DNA from: WHSW01 sp963729075
GTDB taxonomy: Bacteria; Actinomycetota; Thermoleophilia; Solirubrobacterales; 70-9
DNA length: 64,000 nt
Assembly: GCA_963729075.1 (NCBI GenBank)
Contig: CAVSMU010000010.1
Coordinates: 372,001 to 436,000, forward strand
Reading direction: 5' to 3'
Shown here: positions 25,765-33,891 of the stretch, piece after piece
Layout: each line of letters begins with the position of its first letter
Position numbering within the stretch: the stretch's first letter is position 1
Program-made: the position numbers and the translations under genes
The notes under the pieces: model-generated
Databases searched by the model: none
What the model was told of the DNA's origin: nothing
Seen by the model: only the letters and a program-made list of their open reading frames with translations

Positions 25765-26743
25765 CCGAGAGCAGTTGGAGGAGGTCCCACTCGGGCTCGC
25801 AGATGCGCCGCCCGAGCGACGCGAGCTCGGCGCTCGGGCGCGCCCCGGTGAGGTGGTCGTGCGCCTGGCGGGCGCAGATCACCGCCCACTTGACGTTCCC
25901 CATCGCCGCCCACCAGCGCAGCCGTTCGGCGTCGGGGCCGGTTCCCCCCGCGGCCTCGTATGCGTCCAGGAACGGCTCGAGCTCGCCGAGTCCCGCTACG
26001 GGCAGCTCGTCGTTGCCGAACCGCCACGAACGGATCGTCAGCCAGCCGACGTCCTCGGCCGGGTCGCCGGCGTGACAGAGCTCCCAGTCGATCACGGCGG
26101 CCAGGCCGTGCTCGTCGACGATGAAGTTGCCGAGCCGGAAGTCGCCGTGCACGAGCGCGGCCCGCTCCGGCGGCGGCGGCCGGTTGAGTCGCAGCCAGCG
26201 CAGCCCGGCCTCCACCCCGGGCAACGGCTCGCCGATCTCGTCCAGCGCCCGCTCCCAGAGCTCGCACGCCTCGAGCGCCGGGTCGCCGCCCCCGGCCAGG
26301 CCGTCGACGGCCTGCGGTTCGACCGAGTGGATCTGGGCGAGTGCCGATGCGAGCTGGCCCGGGAGTCGCTCGCGCGCGATCGCGAGCTCGTCGCGCCGCA
26401 ACACGCGCGGCGCGACCGAGGTCCCCTCCACGAACTCCATGAGATAACCGGCGCCGGGGCCGAGGCGGCCGCCGGCCGGTTCGGCGGCCACGGTGCGGGC
26501 GACCGTGACGCCCGCCAGATCGGCGGCAGCGATCGCTCGCAGCTCGAGCTCCAGCGTCGCGAAGGACATCCCCTCGGCGGGCTCGCGCCGCAGCACGTAG
26601 CGCGGCACTCCCTCCGCCGCGACCATGAACGTCTGCCGCGAGGCCCCGCCCTCGACCGGGCTCAGCTCGAGCTCGCCCGCGTCCTCACCGACCTCGGCGA
26701 GCAGGGCGCGCACGGCCCCGGGGTCGGGCGCCTCAGCCGTCAC
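25757..26743 (-). CDS. Phosphotransferase family protein (APH/ACAD10-like)
   Basis: A 328-residue kinase-like protein. The glycine-rich N-lobe region is EGGASRQTFMV and the lobe lysine/arginine region is YVLRREPAEG. The catalytic loop is VHGDFRLGNFIVD and the metal aspartate is in VIDWELCHAGDPAEDVGWL. The substrate is unknown; relatives phosphorylate hydroxyacyl-CoA or small molecules. It overlaps both neighbours and lies in a three-gene unit with a DUF6285-like and an unrecognised gene. Confidence 0.85.
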   Translation of the reverse strand: MTAEAPDPGAVRALLAEVGEDAGELELSPVEGGASRQTFMVAAEGVPRYVLRREPAEGMSFATLELELRAIAAADLAGVTVARTVAAEPAGGRLGPGAGYLMEFVEGTSVAPRVLRRDELAIARERLPGQLASALAQIHSVEPQAVDGLAGGGDPALEACELWERALDEIGEPLPGVEAGLRWLRLNRPPPPERAALVHGDFRLGNFIVDEHGLAAVIDWELCHAGDPAEDVGWLTIRSWRFGNDELPVAGLGELEPFLDAYEAAGGTGPDAERLRWWAAMGNVKWAVICARQAHDHLTGARPSAELASLGRRICEPEWDLLQLLSGD

Positions 26744-27443
26744 CGTCCGGCCGCTCGAGCCCGTGGCGCTCGAAGTGGCGCGCTGGGATCTCCGCCGGGT
26801 CCTTGTACCAGTACCAGGTGCACGGGTCGCGGTCGAAGTCCTCGGGGGGATCGGAGGGATACACCGGATAGCCGATCCACCGGATCGGGAGCGCCTCGTT
26901 CATGAACGCGCAGTGGGTGCAGTAGAGGGGAAAGCCCTCGCGCCCGTAGCTCCAGCTGTGCGCCTCGTCGGTGACACCCCAGCCGTCGGGCCCGTAGCGG
27001 CGATTTCGCCACAGGCGCTGCCCGGACCCGCACGGGTTCATGGTGAAGGTGAGCTTCTCGTCGTCCTCGGCGATCTCGAATGCGCCCGGGTTCGGCCCGA
27101 CGCCACTGGTTGAGTGCGCGCGCCAGGTCGCCGCGAGCGCCGCGGCGATCGCCCGCCGGTCCGAGCCGGCGATCGTCTCCACCGGCTTTCGCCAGCTGCG
27201 CTCGAGCGAGTAGGTCCAGGCATCCTCGACGCCCTCGTCTCCGAGGCGCTCCTTGACGAAGGAGATCAATCCCGCGACCCCGTCGACCAGCAGGTCGTGC
27301 ATGAACTGCGACTCCGACTTCATCGCCTCGCACAGCGCCTTCGCCACTTCAGGCTCGCCGCGGTCGATCGCCTCGATCGCGCGCTCCATGGTCGGCCGCG
27401 CCATCTCGCGCAGCTCGTCGTCGGTGAACCACCGCTCCGCCAC
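26733..27443 (-). CDS. Unrecognised 236-aa protein with conserved-looking cysteines
   Basis: A soluble 236-residue protein starting MAERWFTDDELREMARPTMERAIEAI is not matched to any family I know. Its C-terminal third is rich in aromatic residues and cysteines: FTMNPCGSG, YCTHCAFMNEALP and DPCTWYWYKDP, with a nearby histidine. This could be a metal or cluster site. It overlaps the phosphotransferase gene by 11 nt and is probably co-transcribed with it. The N-terminal half is helical. Confidence 0.6.
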   Translation of the reverse strand: MAERWFTDDELREMARPTMERAIEAIDRGEPEVAKALCEAMKSESQFMHDLLVDGVAGLISFVKERLGDEGVEDAWTYSLERSWRKPVETIAGSDRRAIAAALAATWRAHSTSGVGPNPGAFEIAEDDEKLTFTMNPCGSGQRLWRNRRYGPDGWGVTDEAHSWSYGREGFPLYCTHCAFMNEALPIRWIGYPVYPSDPPEDFDRDPCTWYWYKDPAEIPARHFERHGLERPDGDG

Positions 27444-27489
27444 AGCAAACCTCCGCTCTTCGTTTGCGGCGGAGACTAGACCGGGCGCG

Positions 27490-27957
27490 CTACTGGACCT
27501 CGATCGCTTCCTCCTCGCGGCCGGCGAGCCGGTCGCGGCCGCGCTGGACGGCGGAGAGGAACTTCTCGAGGTTGACCTCGAGCGTGGAGAGGATCTCGTC
27601 GGCGTAGTCTTCCGCGCCGAGCCGGATCTGGCGCTCGGTCTCGCGGGCGTCCTCGATGATCTCCTCGGCGGCGCGCTCGGCCTGCTTGTAGACCTCTTCG
27701 TCGGAGATCAGGCGCTCCTGCTGCTCACGCGCCTCCTTGACGACGCGCTCGGCCTCGCGCTTGGCCTCGGCGAGCATCTCCTGGCGCTCCTTGACGATCC
27801 AGCGCGCCTGCTTGATCTCCTCGGGGATCGTCGCCCGCATCTGGTCGAGCAGGTCGTAGATCTCCTCCCGATCGACGCGCACCTGATCGGTGAGCGGGAC
27901 CGGCCGCGCGTTGTGGATCAGGTCATCGAGCTTGTCTATTAGGACCAGGACGTCCAT
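27490..27957 (-). CDS. DivIVA/SepIVA-like coiled-coil protein
   Basis: A 155-residue, strongly charged helical protein. The N-terminus MDVLVLIDKLDDLIHNARPVPLTDQVRVD, in particular its IDKLDDLIHNA and VRVDREEIYDLLD parts, resembles SepIVA/DivIVA proteins of actinobacteria. The rest is heptad coiled coil (EAKREAERVVKEAREQQERL). Such proteins recruit cell-wall and division factors to curved membrane. It follows coaD after a 260-bp gap. The methionine at 27957 was chosen because the longer frame has no coiled-coil or family character. Confidence 0.75.
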   Translation of the reverse strand: MDVLVLIDKLDDLIHNARPVPLTDQVRVDREEIYDLLDQMRATIPEEIKQARWIVKERQEMLAEAKREAERVVKEAREQQERLISDEEVYKQAERAAEEIIEDARETERQIRLGAEDYADEILSTLEVNLEKFLSAVQRGRDRLAGREEEAIEVQ

Positions 27958-28219
27958 GGCGAAGTTCTGGAAGCTTACGGGGCGAAGCGCGGACTGGCTG
28001 CAAGAGCCCGTTTTCGGCGCTCCCTTGCAAGCTCCTGCCCATACAACTCCGCCGACATCCTCCGCTTCGCGTCCGGTGTCGGCGGGCGGCAACGCGTTAC
28101 GGGGAGGCAGGCCGTAGGCGTCGCGACCGCGACTTCGTCGCTAGCCCCGACCAGCGGTGCGCCCCTCTCACTGACTCTGCTTCCCCGTCCGGGGCCGGCG
28201 GACGATCCCTATGCCGCCG
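27958..28219. other. Intergenic region between coaD and the SepIVA-like gene
   Basis: This 262-bp stretch has no credible gene. It holds two hairpins: GCAA..GAGC/GCTC..TTGC with an AAAA loop at about 28001-28029, and the structured repeat at 28049-28085. The remaining 130 bp next to coaD are GC-rich without clear structure. A promoter for the SepIVA-like gene may be here, but none stands out. Confidence 0.5.
28049..28085 (-). repeat. Structured intergenic hairpin, copy B (after coaD)
   Basis: The stem is CCGCCGACA with TGTCGGCGG, enclosing CGC GAA GCG, and is followed on the minus strand by AGTTGT. It matches copy A at 14301 in the loop sequence and overall layout. Two stem pairs and one inner pair differ in a way that keeps pairing. 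It lies downstream of coaD and may end its transcript. Confidence 0.65.
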
Positions 28220-28726
28220 CTACGGCTTCTCAGCGCGCTCCGTCAGTGCCTTCGCCACGTTCGGTGGCACGAGGTCGCTCACGTCGCCGCCGAAGGCCGC
28301 GATCTCCTTCACGCCGCTCGAGCGGATGAAGCTGTAGCCGGGCGAGGCCAGGATGTAGACCGACTCGATCTCCTCGGCCAGGGTTCGGTTGAGCTGGTTC
28401 ATCTCGAACTCGTACTCGAAGTCCGAGATCGCGCGCAGGCCCTTGACGATCGCGGTCGCGCCGCATTCGCGTGCGAACTCGACCAGCAGGGTGCGAAAGA
28501 TGCGCACCTCGACGTTCTCGATGCCGTTGTCGGCAACCGCGTCCTCGATCAGCTCCTGGCGCTCCTCCGGGGTGAACAGGTGGCCCGACTTGCGCGGAGC
28601 GCTGCCGACCACCCCGACCACGAGCCGGTCGAAGACGCGCGACGCACGGCTGATGATGTCGAGGTGACCGTTGGTGACCGGGTCGTAGCTGCCCGGGCAG
28701 ACCGCGATTCGCTCGGTCTCGCTCAT
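28220..28726 (-). CDS. coaD: Pantetheine-phosphate adenylyltransferase
   Basis: A 168-residue nucleotidyltransferase for the penultimate step of coenzyme A synthesis. CPGSYDPVTNGHLDII is the N-terminal block with the TNGH catalytic motif. ATAIVKGLRAISDFEYEFEMN and the YSFIRSSGVKEIA (ISSS-like) block are also present. ATG at 28726 overlaps the rsmD stop by 4 nt, which fixes the start; the frame upstream is not protein-like. rsmD-coaD is a conserved pair. Confidence 0.96.
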   Translation of the reverse strand: MSETERIAVCPGSYDPVTNGHLDIISRASRVFDRLVVGVVGSAPRKSGHLFTPEERQELIEDAVADNGIENVEVRIFRTLLVEFARECGATAIVKGLRAISDFEYEFEMNQLNRTLAEEIESVYILASPGYSFIRSSGVKEIAAFGGDVSDLVPPNVAKALTERAEKP

Positions 28727-29250
28727 CGTTCGCTCCAGACCCTGATCAGCGCCTCGCCGATCCGGCGCTCGGCGAGCAATGGCAGATCGAGCTCGAGCGG
28801 GCGGCGCGCCGAGCACTCGACCGCGAGGCGGCCATGCTTGGCCAGGCGTGGCGGCAGGTGTTCGGCGAGCGCGGGCTCAAGGCGGTCGGCGAGTCTATAC
28901 GGCGGGTCGCAGAGGATGAGGCCGAAGCGCTCCTCGCTGCGCTCGAGGTAGCGAATCGCATCCGAGCGCACCAGCTCGCAGCGGTTGGCGATCCCGAGGT
29001 CGGTGACGTTGCGCTGCGCGAGCGCGATGCCCCGATCGACGAGCACGGCCGAGTCGGCGCCGCGCGAGATCGCCTCGATCGCCAGGGCGCCCGTGCCGCA
29101 GAAGAGATCGAGCACGAGCAGGTCCGAGACGTCGCCCAGGATCGCGAACAGGGTCTCGCGGGCGCGGTCGGAGGTCGGCCGAACCGCGCGCGACCGGCCG
29201 GGCGGCGAGGCGATCGTGCGACTGCCCAGCCGTCCGGCGACGACCCTCAT
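28723..29250 (-). CDS. rsmD: 16S rRNA (guanine966-N2)-methyltransferase
   Basis: A 175-residue RsmD. The start MRVVAGRLGSRTIASPPG and RPTSDRARETLF match the family. The SAM motif is VLDLFCGTGALAIEAISRG, and motif IV is DPPY (ILCDPPYRLAD). It methylates G966 of 16S rRNA. Both ends overlap neighbours by 4 nt (recG before, coaD after). Confidence 0.94.
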   Translation of the reverse strand: MRVVAGRLGSRTIASPPGRSRAVRPTSDRARETLFAILGDVSDLLVLDLFCGTGALAIEAISRGADSAVLVDRGIALAQRNVTDLGIANRCELVRSDAIRYLERSEERFGLILCDPPYRLADRLEPALAEHLPPRLAKHGRLAVECSARRPLELDLPLLAERRIGEALIRVWSER

Positions 29251-32200
29251 GCCCGGATGCGCTCGTCGCCGAAGCGCTCGCGGGCGGCATCGAGCAGCGG
29301 TCCCAGCTCCGGGGCGGCGAGGTCCCCGTGCCGGCGCAGCATCGCCATGACCTCCCGTCGCGCCTCGGCGAGCAGCGTCGCATCGGCGGGCAGCTCGGCG
29401 ACGCGGAACCGCGGCAGGCCGTGCTGGCGCGTGCCGAGGATCTCACCCTCGCCGCGAAGGGTCAGATCCACCTCGGCGAGCTCGAACCCGTCGCGGATCG
29501 TCGCGATCGCCTCCATCCGCCGGCGGGCGAGCTCGGACTCGGGATCGGCGAACAGGATGCAATGACTCTCATGCTCTCCGCGACCCACCCGCCCGCGGAG
29601 CTGGTGGAGCTGGGAGAGGCCGTAGCGCTCCGCGCCCTCGATCAGCATCACGGTCGCGTTGGGGACGTCGATGCCGACCTCGATCACCGTCGTCGCGACG
29701 AGCACGTCGATGCGGCCTGCGACGAATCGCTCCATCGCCTCGGACTTCTCCGCCGAGGACATCTGACCGTGCAGGAGCCCGACCTCGAAACCGGACAGCT
29801 CGCCCGCCCGCAGGCGCTCGGCCTCCACGCCGGCCGCCTTGGCCTGCAGCTTCTCCGAGTCCTCGACGAGTGGGCAGACGACATATGCCTGTCGACCCTC
29901 GCGCAAACGCTCGCGGATGAACTCGTACGCCCCCTCTCGTCTCTCCTCGCCCACCACCCAGGTACGCACCGGCCGCCGGCCCGCCGGGAGCTCGCGGATC
30001 GAGGTCGTGTCGAGATCGCCGTACGCGGTCAAGGAGAGCGTCCGCGGGATCGGCGTGGCGGTCATGTGCAGCACGTGCGGCGCGGCCTCGCCCGGGCCCT
30101 TCGCGTCCAGCGACGCGCGCTGTGAGACCCCGAAGCGGTGCTGCTCGTCGACGACGCAGACGGCGAGGCTCGCGAACCTCACGTCGGGCTCGATCAGAGC
30201 GTGTGTGCCGACGACCAGCCCGAGCTCGCCGGATGCGAGCCGCTCCAGCGCCTCGCGGCGCCGGCGCGCCGGGGTCGCCGACGTCAGCAGCACGAACGGG
30301 ATCGGCTCACCGGCGAGCAGCCGGTCGAGCGTTGCCGCGTGTTGCTCCGCGAGCGTCTCGGTCGGCGCCATCAGCGCGGCCTGGTGGCCCGCTTCCAGCG
30401 CGCGCAACATCGCGTGGACCGCGACCACCGTGTTGTGGGTTACCGTAAACCCGTCAGTGACGTAGAGCTGACTGGGGTGGGCCACCGCGATGCACTGGAC
30501 GGGTTTCTTGCCGACGTATGCGAGATCCACTATCGCCTTGGCGGGATTCGCATACTTTGTGCGTGGCTTGAGCAGCTTGGCCTTCCGGCTCAACCTAAAC
30601 GGCGGAAACTCAGGGGGAAGGATCACGCTGGTGAGCCAGTAGGACCCGCCGGACTTCGTGATCTGCCGGCACCTGGCTCGGCCGCCTAGCGATCGGACCA
30701 ACCAGGCGACGTCCTTAGCCAGCCGCCGCGAGGCCGACGTGAAGGTCACATTCGATCCGTATCTCCGGTCGAGCGTTCCATCCGTGTCCATCAACCCCTG
30801 CAGGACGGCATGTCGTACTCGCTGAGGTGCGGCGAGATAGACGCTGGGAACAGCCTTCTCATGCGAGCCCTTCCCGAGCGCGCCCAAGTGGCGAAGTCGA
30901 GCAATTAGAGGATTCGGTTGGCTGCCAGGCTCCCTCATGCGCACACCGTGCTTCAGCAGCCGGTAGCGAACCGAGGTCCCCCTCATGCCGACCTTAGTTG
31001 CGATCGTCGCCTGGCTCGCCCCTCCTTCATAGGCTCGCGCCATCGATGCGACGTCGTCTCCGGTGATCCGGTCAACCAGCTTTTCGTTGACGGGCGGGAG
31101 ATCCCGAAGGATGAGCCAGTCATACGGTCGATGCTCCTCGCGTCGGATCCTGCAACCCGGAGGCAGAGCGGCGCGCACAGCGTCAACGAGTTCGTCGTCC
31201 GCACTAGTGAATCGGACGCGATTCTCGATGGTTAACCCGCCATCACCGAGAAGCAGGCCAAGCAGATAGGGATCAATTGGCCTCTCCTCACCCGTTTCGA
31301 GATCCGCTGGCGCCGGAAGCTCGACATGCCATTTCGGAGCACCGCTGGGCCGTCGGAGATCACGAGCAATCTCTCGCAGGGTCATAACCTTCGGTGGGTC
31401 ACCGCGCCATCGAGCAGTGCTTGTCTGCACCTGCCAGAGGTGGTCAAGATCGCATTCAGCCGACGTGCCGTCGGAGAAGCGCACCCTCCATACATCTCGT
31501 ACGCCCTGCGGAAACACGCCGGTCACGCGGGTCGTCGAGCCGTCTGGAGAAACCACGCTGTCTCCGACCGTCAGGCTGCCCATATCGACAAACCCAGATG
31601 GGGTAAGTACCTGCGCATCCAGAGGCTGGGCCTTGCCCGAGCCGACCTCTCCCATCAGCAGCCGCTGCATCGGCCGGCCCGACGCGAGGTCCGCGTCGAG
31701 GTCGGCGAACGCGGCGCGCTGGTCGGCGGTCGGCTCGAACGGCAGCGAGGCGAGCCAGCGCTCGACCAGCTCCCCAGCCTTCGGGATCGCGATCCCGGGC
31801 CGCGACTCCCGCCGCTGCGAGCGGCTCGCAGCGAGCGCCACCTGGTGCAGGATCAGCTCCTCGAGCGCCAGACGCTCCCGCGCGGCGTCGGCGTGCTCGC
31901 GGGAGTCGGGAAAGTGGACCTCTCGCAGGGCGTCCGCCTCGACCGGCAGCCGGCGCCGGGCGCGCAGCTCGGCCGGCAGCGGCTCGATCGCCTGGCCGGC
32001 GGCCTCGATCGCCTGCCAGGCCCATTCGCGGATCCGGTTCGGCCGCAGGCGCTCGGACGCCGGGTGGACCGGGACGAGCCCGGTGGTGTGGATGCCCTGC
32101 GCCTCCCCTTGCTCGCCGAGGATCTCGTGCGCCTCGACGCGAAAGCCCTGTCGATCGAGCTTGCCGTTGAGCAAGAGGCGGGTGCCCGGGGTGAGCCGCT

Positions 32201-32630
32201 GCGCGAGCCATGCCTGGTTGAACCACGTGGCCTTCATCGGTCCGCTCGCGTCGGCGACGGACGCCTCGACGATGCGGAGGTTGCGTCTGCGCGTCGGTCG
32301 CACCCGCGCGGAGCGGACCTCGACCATGACCGTCGCCTCCTCGCCGATCCGCAGCTCGGCCACGTCGCGCACCTCCGCGCGCTCGCGGTAGCCGTGGGGA
32401 ACGTGGCGAAGAAGGTCGCCGACGCTTGCGATCCCGAGCTCGCCCGCGGCACCGGCCAGCCGCGGCCCGGCGCCCCGCAGTGCGGTCAGCGGGGCCCCGA
32501 GCAGGCTCGGGCGGGGCAGGCCGCGGAGCGTCGCCTGGCGCAGCTCGCCACGGTCCTGGCTCGAGCCACTGCCCAGCGCGCGCGGCGGGACGCTTTCGAC
32601 GCTCGGCTCCGCGACCGCAACCTCGCTCAT
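29247..32630 (-). CDS. recG: ATP-dependent DNA helicase RecG with an intein
   Basis: The 1127-residue translation is RecG (about 727 residues) interrupted by a 400-residue intein. RecG reverses stalled replication forks. The N-terminal wedge/OB region (about 60-200) reads VMVEVRSARVRPTRRRNLR. Walker A is split at MGEVGSGK, residue 333, and resumes as TVVAVHAML. Motif II is VVDEQHRFG, and further motifs include MTATPIPRTL and QLRGRVGRGEHESHC. After splicing, GSGK would join T to restore GSGKT. It overlaps rsmD by 4 nt. Confidence 0.96.
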   Translation of the reverse strand: MSEVAVAEPSVESVPPRALGSGSSQDRGELRQATLRGLPRPSLLGAPLTALRGAGPRLAGAAGELGIASVGDLLRHVPHGYRERAEVRDVAELRIGEEATVMVEVRSARVRPTRRRNLRIVEASVADASGPMKATWFNQAWLAQRLTPGTRLLLNGKLDRQGFRVEAHEILGEQGEAQGIHTTGLVPVHPASERLRPNRIREWAWQAIEAAGQAIEPLPAELRARRRLPVEADALREVHFPDSREHADAARERLALEELILHQVALAASRSQRRESRPGIAIPKAGELVERWLASLPFEPTADQRAAFADLDADLASGRPMQRLLMGEVGSGKAQPLDAQVLTPSGFVDMGSLTVGDSVVSPDGSTTRVTGVFPQGVRDVWRVRFSDGTSAECDLDHLWQVQTSTARWRGDPPKVMTLREIARDLRRPSGAPKWHVELPAPADLETGEERPIDPYLLGLLLGDGGLTIENRVRFTSADDELVDAVRAALPPGCRIRREEHRPYDWLILRDLPPVNEKLVDRITGDDVASMARAYEGGASQATIATKVGMRGTSVRYRLLKHGVRMREPGSQPNPLIARLRHLGALGKGSHEKAVPSVYLAAPQRVRHAVLQGLMDTDGTLDRRYGSNVTFTSASRRLAKDVAWLVRSLGGRARCRQITKSGGSYWLTSVILPPEFPPFRLSRKAKLLKPRTKYANPAKAIVDLAYVGKKPVQCIAVAHPSQLYVTDGFTVTHNTVVAVHAMLRALEAGHQAALMAPTETLAEQHAATLDRLLAGEPIPFVLLTSATPARRRREALERLASGELGLVVGTHALIEPDVRFASLAVCVVDEQHRFGVSQRASLDAKGPGEAAPHVLHMTATPIPRTLSLTAYGDLDTTSIRELPAGRRPVRTWVVGEERREGAYEFIRERLREGRQAYVVCPLVEDSEKLQAKAAGVEAERLRAGELSGFEVGLLHGQMSSAEKSEAMERFVAGRIDVLVATTVIEVGIDVPNATVMLIEGAERYGLSQLHQLRGRVGRGEHESHCILFADPESELARRRMEAIATIRDGFELAEVDLTLRGEGEILGTRQHGLPRFRVAELPADATLLAEARREVMAMLRRHGDLAAPELGPLLDAARERFGDERIRA
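30432..31631 (-). mobile_element. Class 3-type intein with LAGLIDADG endonuclease in RecG
   Basis: It spans residues 334-733 of the RecG translation (400 codons). It starts AQPLDAQVLTPSGF (Ala1, no Cys/Ser) and ends FTVTHN, with Thr as the next extein residue. Trp66 in DLDHLW, Cys380 in VQCIAVAHP and the +1 Thr form the WCT set known from class 3 inteins. Two endonuclease motifs are seen, LLGLLLGDGGL near 123 and LQGLMDTDGTL. A helix-turn-helix-like segment (ASQATIATKVGMRGTSVRYR) lies between them. Base composition looks less GC-rich than the host gene, as expected of a transferred element. Confidence 0.93.
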
Positions 32631-32656
32631 GCCGCTAAGGCTAGGCTCCCCGGGAG

Positions 32657-33142
32657 ATGGGACGGATTGCCGACAGGCTCGCCGAGCTCGAGCTCGAGCT
32701 CCCGGAGCCGTTCGCGCCCCCTCCGGGCGTCGAGTTCCCGTTCGACCTGGTCAAGGTGAGCGGGGAGCACGCCTACATCTCCGGCCATCTGCCCGTCGAC
32801 GGCAACGAGGTGCTGATGACCGGTCGCGTCGGAGATCAGCTCGACGTCCAGCAGGGCTACGAGGCGGCCCGCCTCACCGGGCTGTCGATCTTCGCGTCGC
32901 TCGCCGTCGTCCTCGGCGACCTCGACCGCGTGGGCGGATGGGTCAAGGCGCTCGGCCTCGTGCAGTGCGCACCGGGGTTCGACAAGCCGCCGGCCGTGAT
33001 CAACGGGTTCACCGACCTCGTGCTCGAGGTCTGGGGTCCGGAGGCCGGGCGACACGCGCGCTCGGCGATCGGCGCCGGTCAGCTGCCGTTCGACGTCCCG
33101 GTCGAGATCGAGGCCGTCGTCGAGGTCTCCGGCTCGCGGTAG
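32657..33142 (+). CDS. RidA/YjgF family protein
   Basis: A 161-residue member of the RidA family, enamine/imine deaminases that clear reactive 2-aminoacrylate. FDLVKVSGEHAYISGHLP and the C-terminal ARSAIGAGQLPFDVPVEIEAV are typical, the latter holding the conserved arginine. This is the longer subfamily with about 30 extra N-terminal residues, whose substrate is less certain. It is divergent from recG with a 26-bp gap and overlaps the tail of the GST-like gene by 64 nt. Confidence 0.88.
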   Translation: MGRIADRLAELELELPEPFAPPPGVEFPFDLVKVSGEHAYISGHLPVDGNEVLMTGRVGDQLDVQQGYEAARLTGLSIFASLAVVLGDLDRVGGWVKALGLVQCAPGFDKPPAVINGFTDLVLEVWGPEAGRHARSAIGAGQLPFDVPVEIEAVVEVSGSR

Positions 33143-33891
33143 CGGCGGAACGTCGTGGCGATCCACTGCCCCCCTGGTCGTTCGCGAAGCGGTGCGAAGA
33201 ACTCCTCCAGCCGCGGCGGCGCGTCGCCGAACACCGACGGGCCCTCGGGCGGGTTGACGATCGGATAGAAGAGCGACGCCGCGGTCAGATCGGCGACCGA
33301 GAAGGCGTCGCCGACAAGGAACTCGCCGTCACCCCGGTCGAGCTCGGACTCGAGCCGCTCGAACGCGGCAAGCACCTGATCGCCGGCGAGCGCCGCCGCC
33401 TCGTCGCTCGCGACCCGGAACCGCAGCTGGACGTAGGCGGAGCCGAACGCCCCGCCGGCGGCCACCGCCGGCCCGAAGTCCCGCATCGGCCCCGGGAGCA
33501 TCGTGCGCGAGAGGGTGGCCATCTGCTCGCGATCGGTCCGGAGCTCGTGCCAGGCCAGGAGCCGGATCTGCGGTCCCAGCCGCTCGTCGAAGAACTCCTC
33601 GAGCTCGAGCGCGTGGGCGCGCGCCTGCGGGTCCTCCGGGTAGAGGGGCGGGTCGGGCCAGCGCTGCTCGAGCGCCGCGATGATCGCGGTCGAGTCGCCG
33701 ATGTTGCGCTCGTCGAGCCGCAGGACGGGGAACGTCATCTGGGCCCCCCGGGTGAGCCAGAGCGCGATCGGGATGTGAGCGCCGGGAAGCGGTGCGCGCC
33801 GCTCGTGCTCGACCCCCTTCCAGGCGAGGGCCCAGCGCGCCTTCTCGCTGAAGTGCGAAACGGGGATATGCCACAGCACCGGCTTGGTCAC
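33079..33891 (-). CDS. Glutathione S-transferase-like family protein
   Basis: A 270-residue protein with the N-terminal thioredoxin-like half (LWHIPVSHFSEKARWALAWKG, here split by the usual SHFSEKAR active-site region, and FPVLRLDERNIGDSTAII) and the helical C-terminal half (GEFLVGDAFSVADLTAASLF). Actinobacteria usually lack glutathione, so the thiol partner or even catalysis is uncertain. GTG at 33891 overlaps the upstream stop (GTGA). Its 3' end overlaps the convergent RidA gene by 64 nt. Confidence 0.84.
   Translation of the reverse strand: MTKPVLWHIPVSHFSEKARWALAWKGVEHERRAPLPGAHIPIALWLTRGAQMTFPVLRLDERNIGDSTAIIAALEQRWPDPPLYPEDPQARAHALELEEFFDERLGPQIRLLAWHELRTDREQMATLSRTMLPGPMRDFGPAVAAGGAFGSAYVQLRFRVASDEAAALAGDQVLAAFERLESELDRGDGEFLVGDAFSVADLTAASLFYPIVNPPEGPSVFGDAPPRLEEFFAPLRERPGGQWIATTFRRYREPETSTTASISTGTSNGS

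Noticed and set aside
29247..32630. RecG as two separate genes or an insertion sequence at 30.4-31.6 kb
   Set aside because: The frame is continuous, the inserted part has splicing motifs at both ends and no transposase, so an intein explains it.
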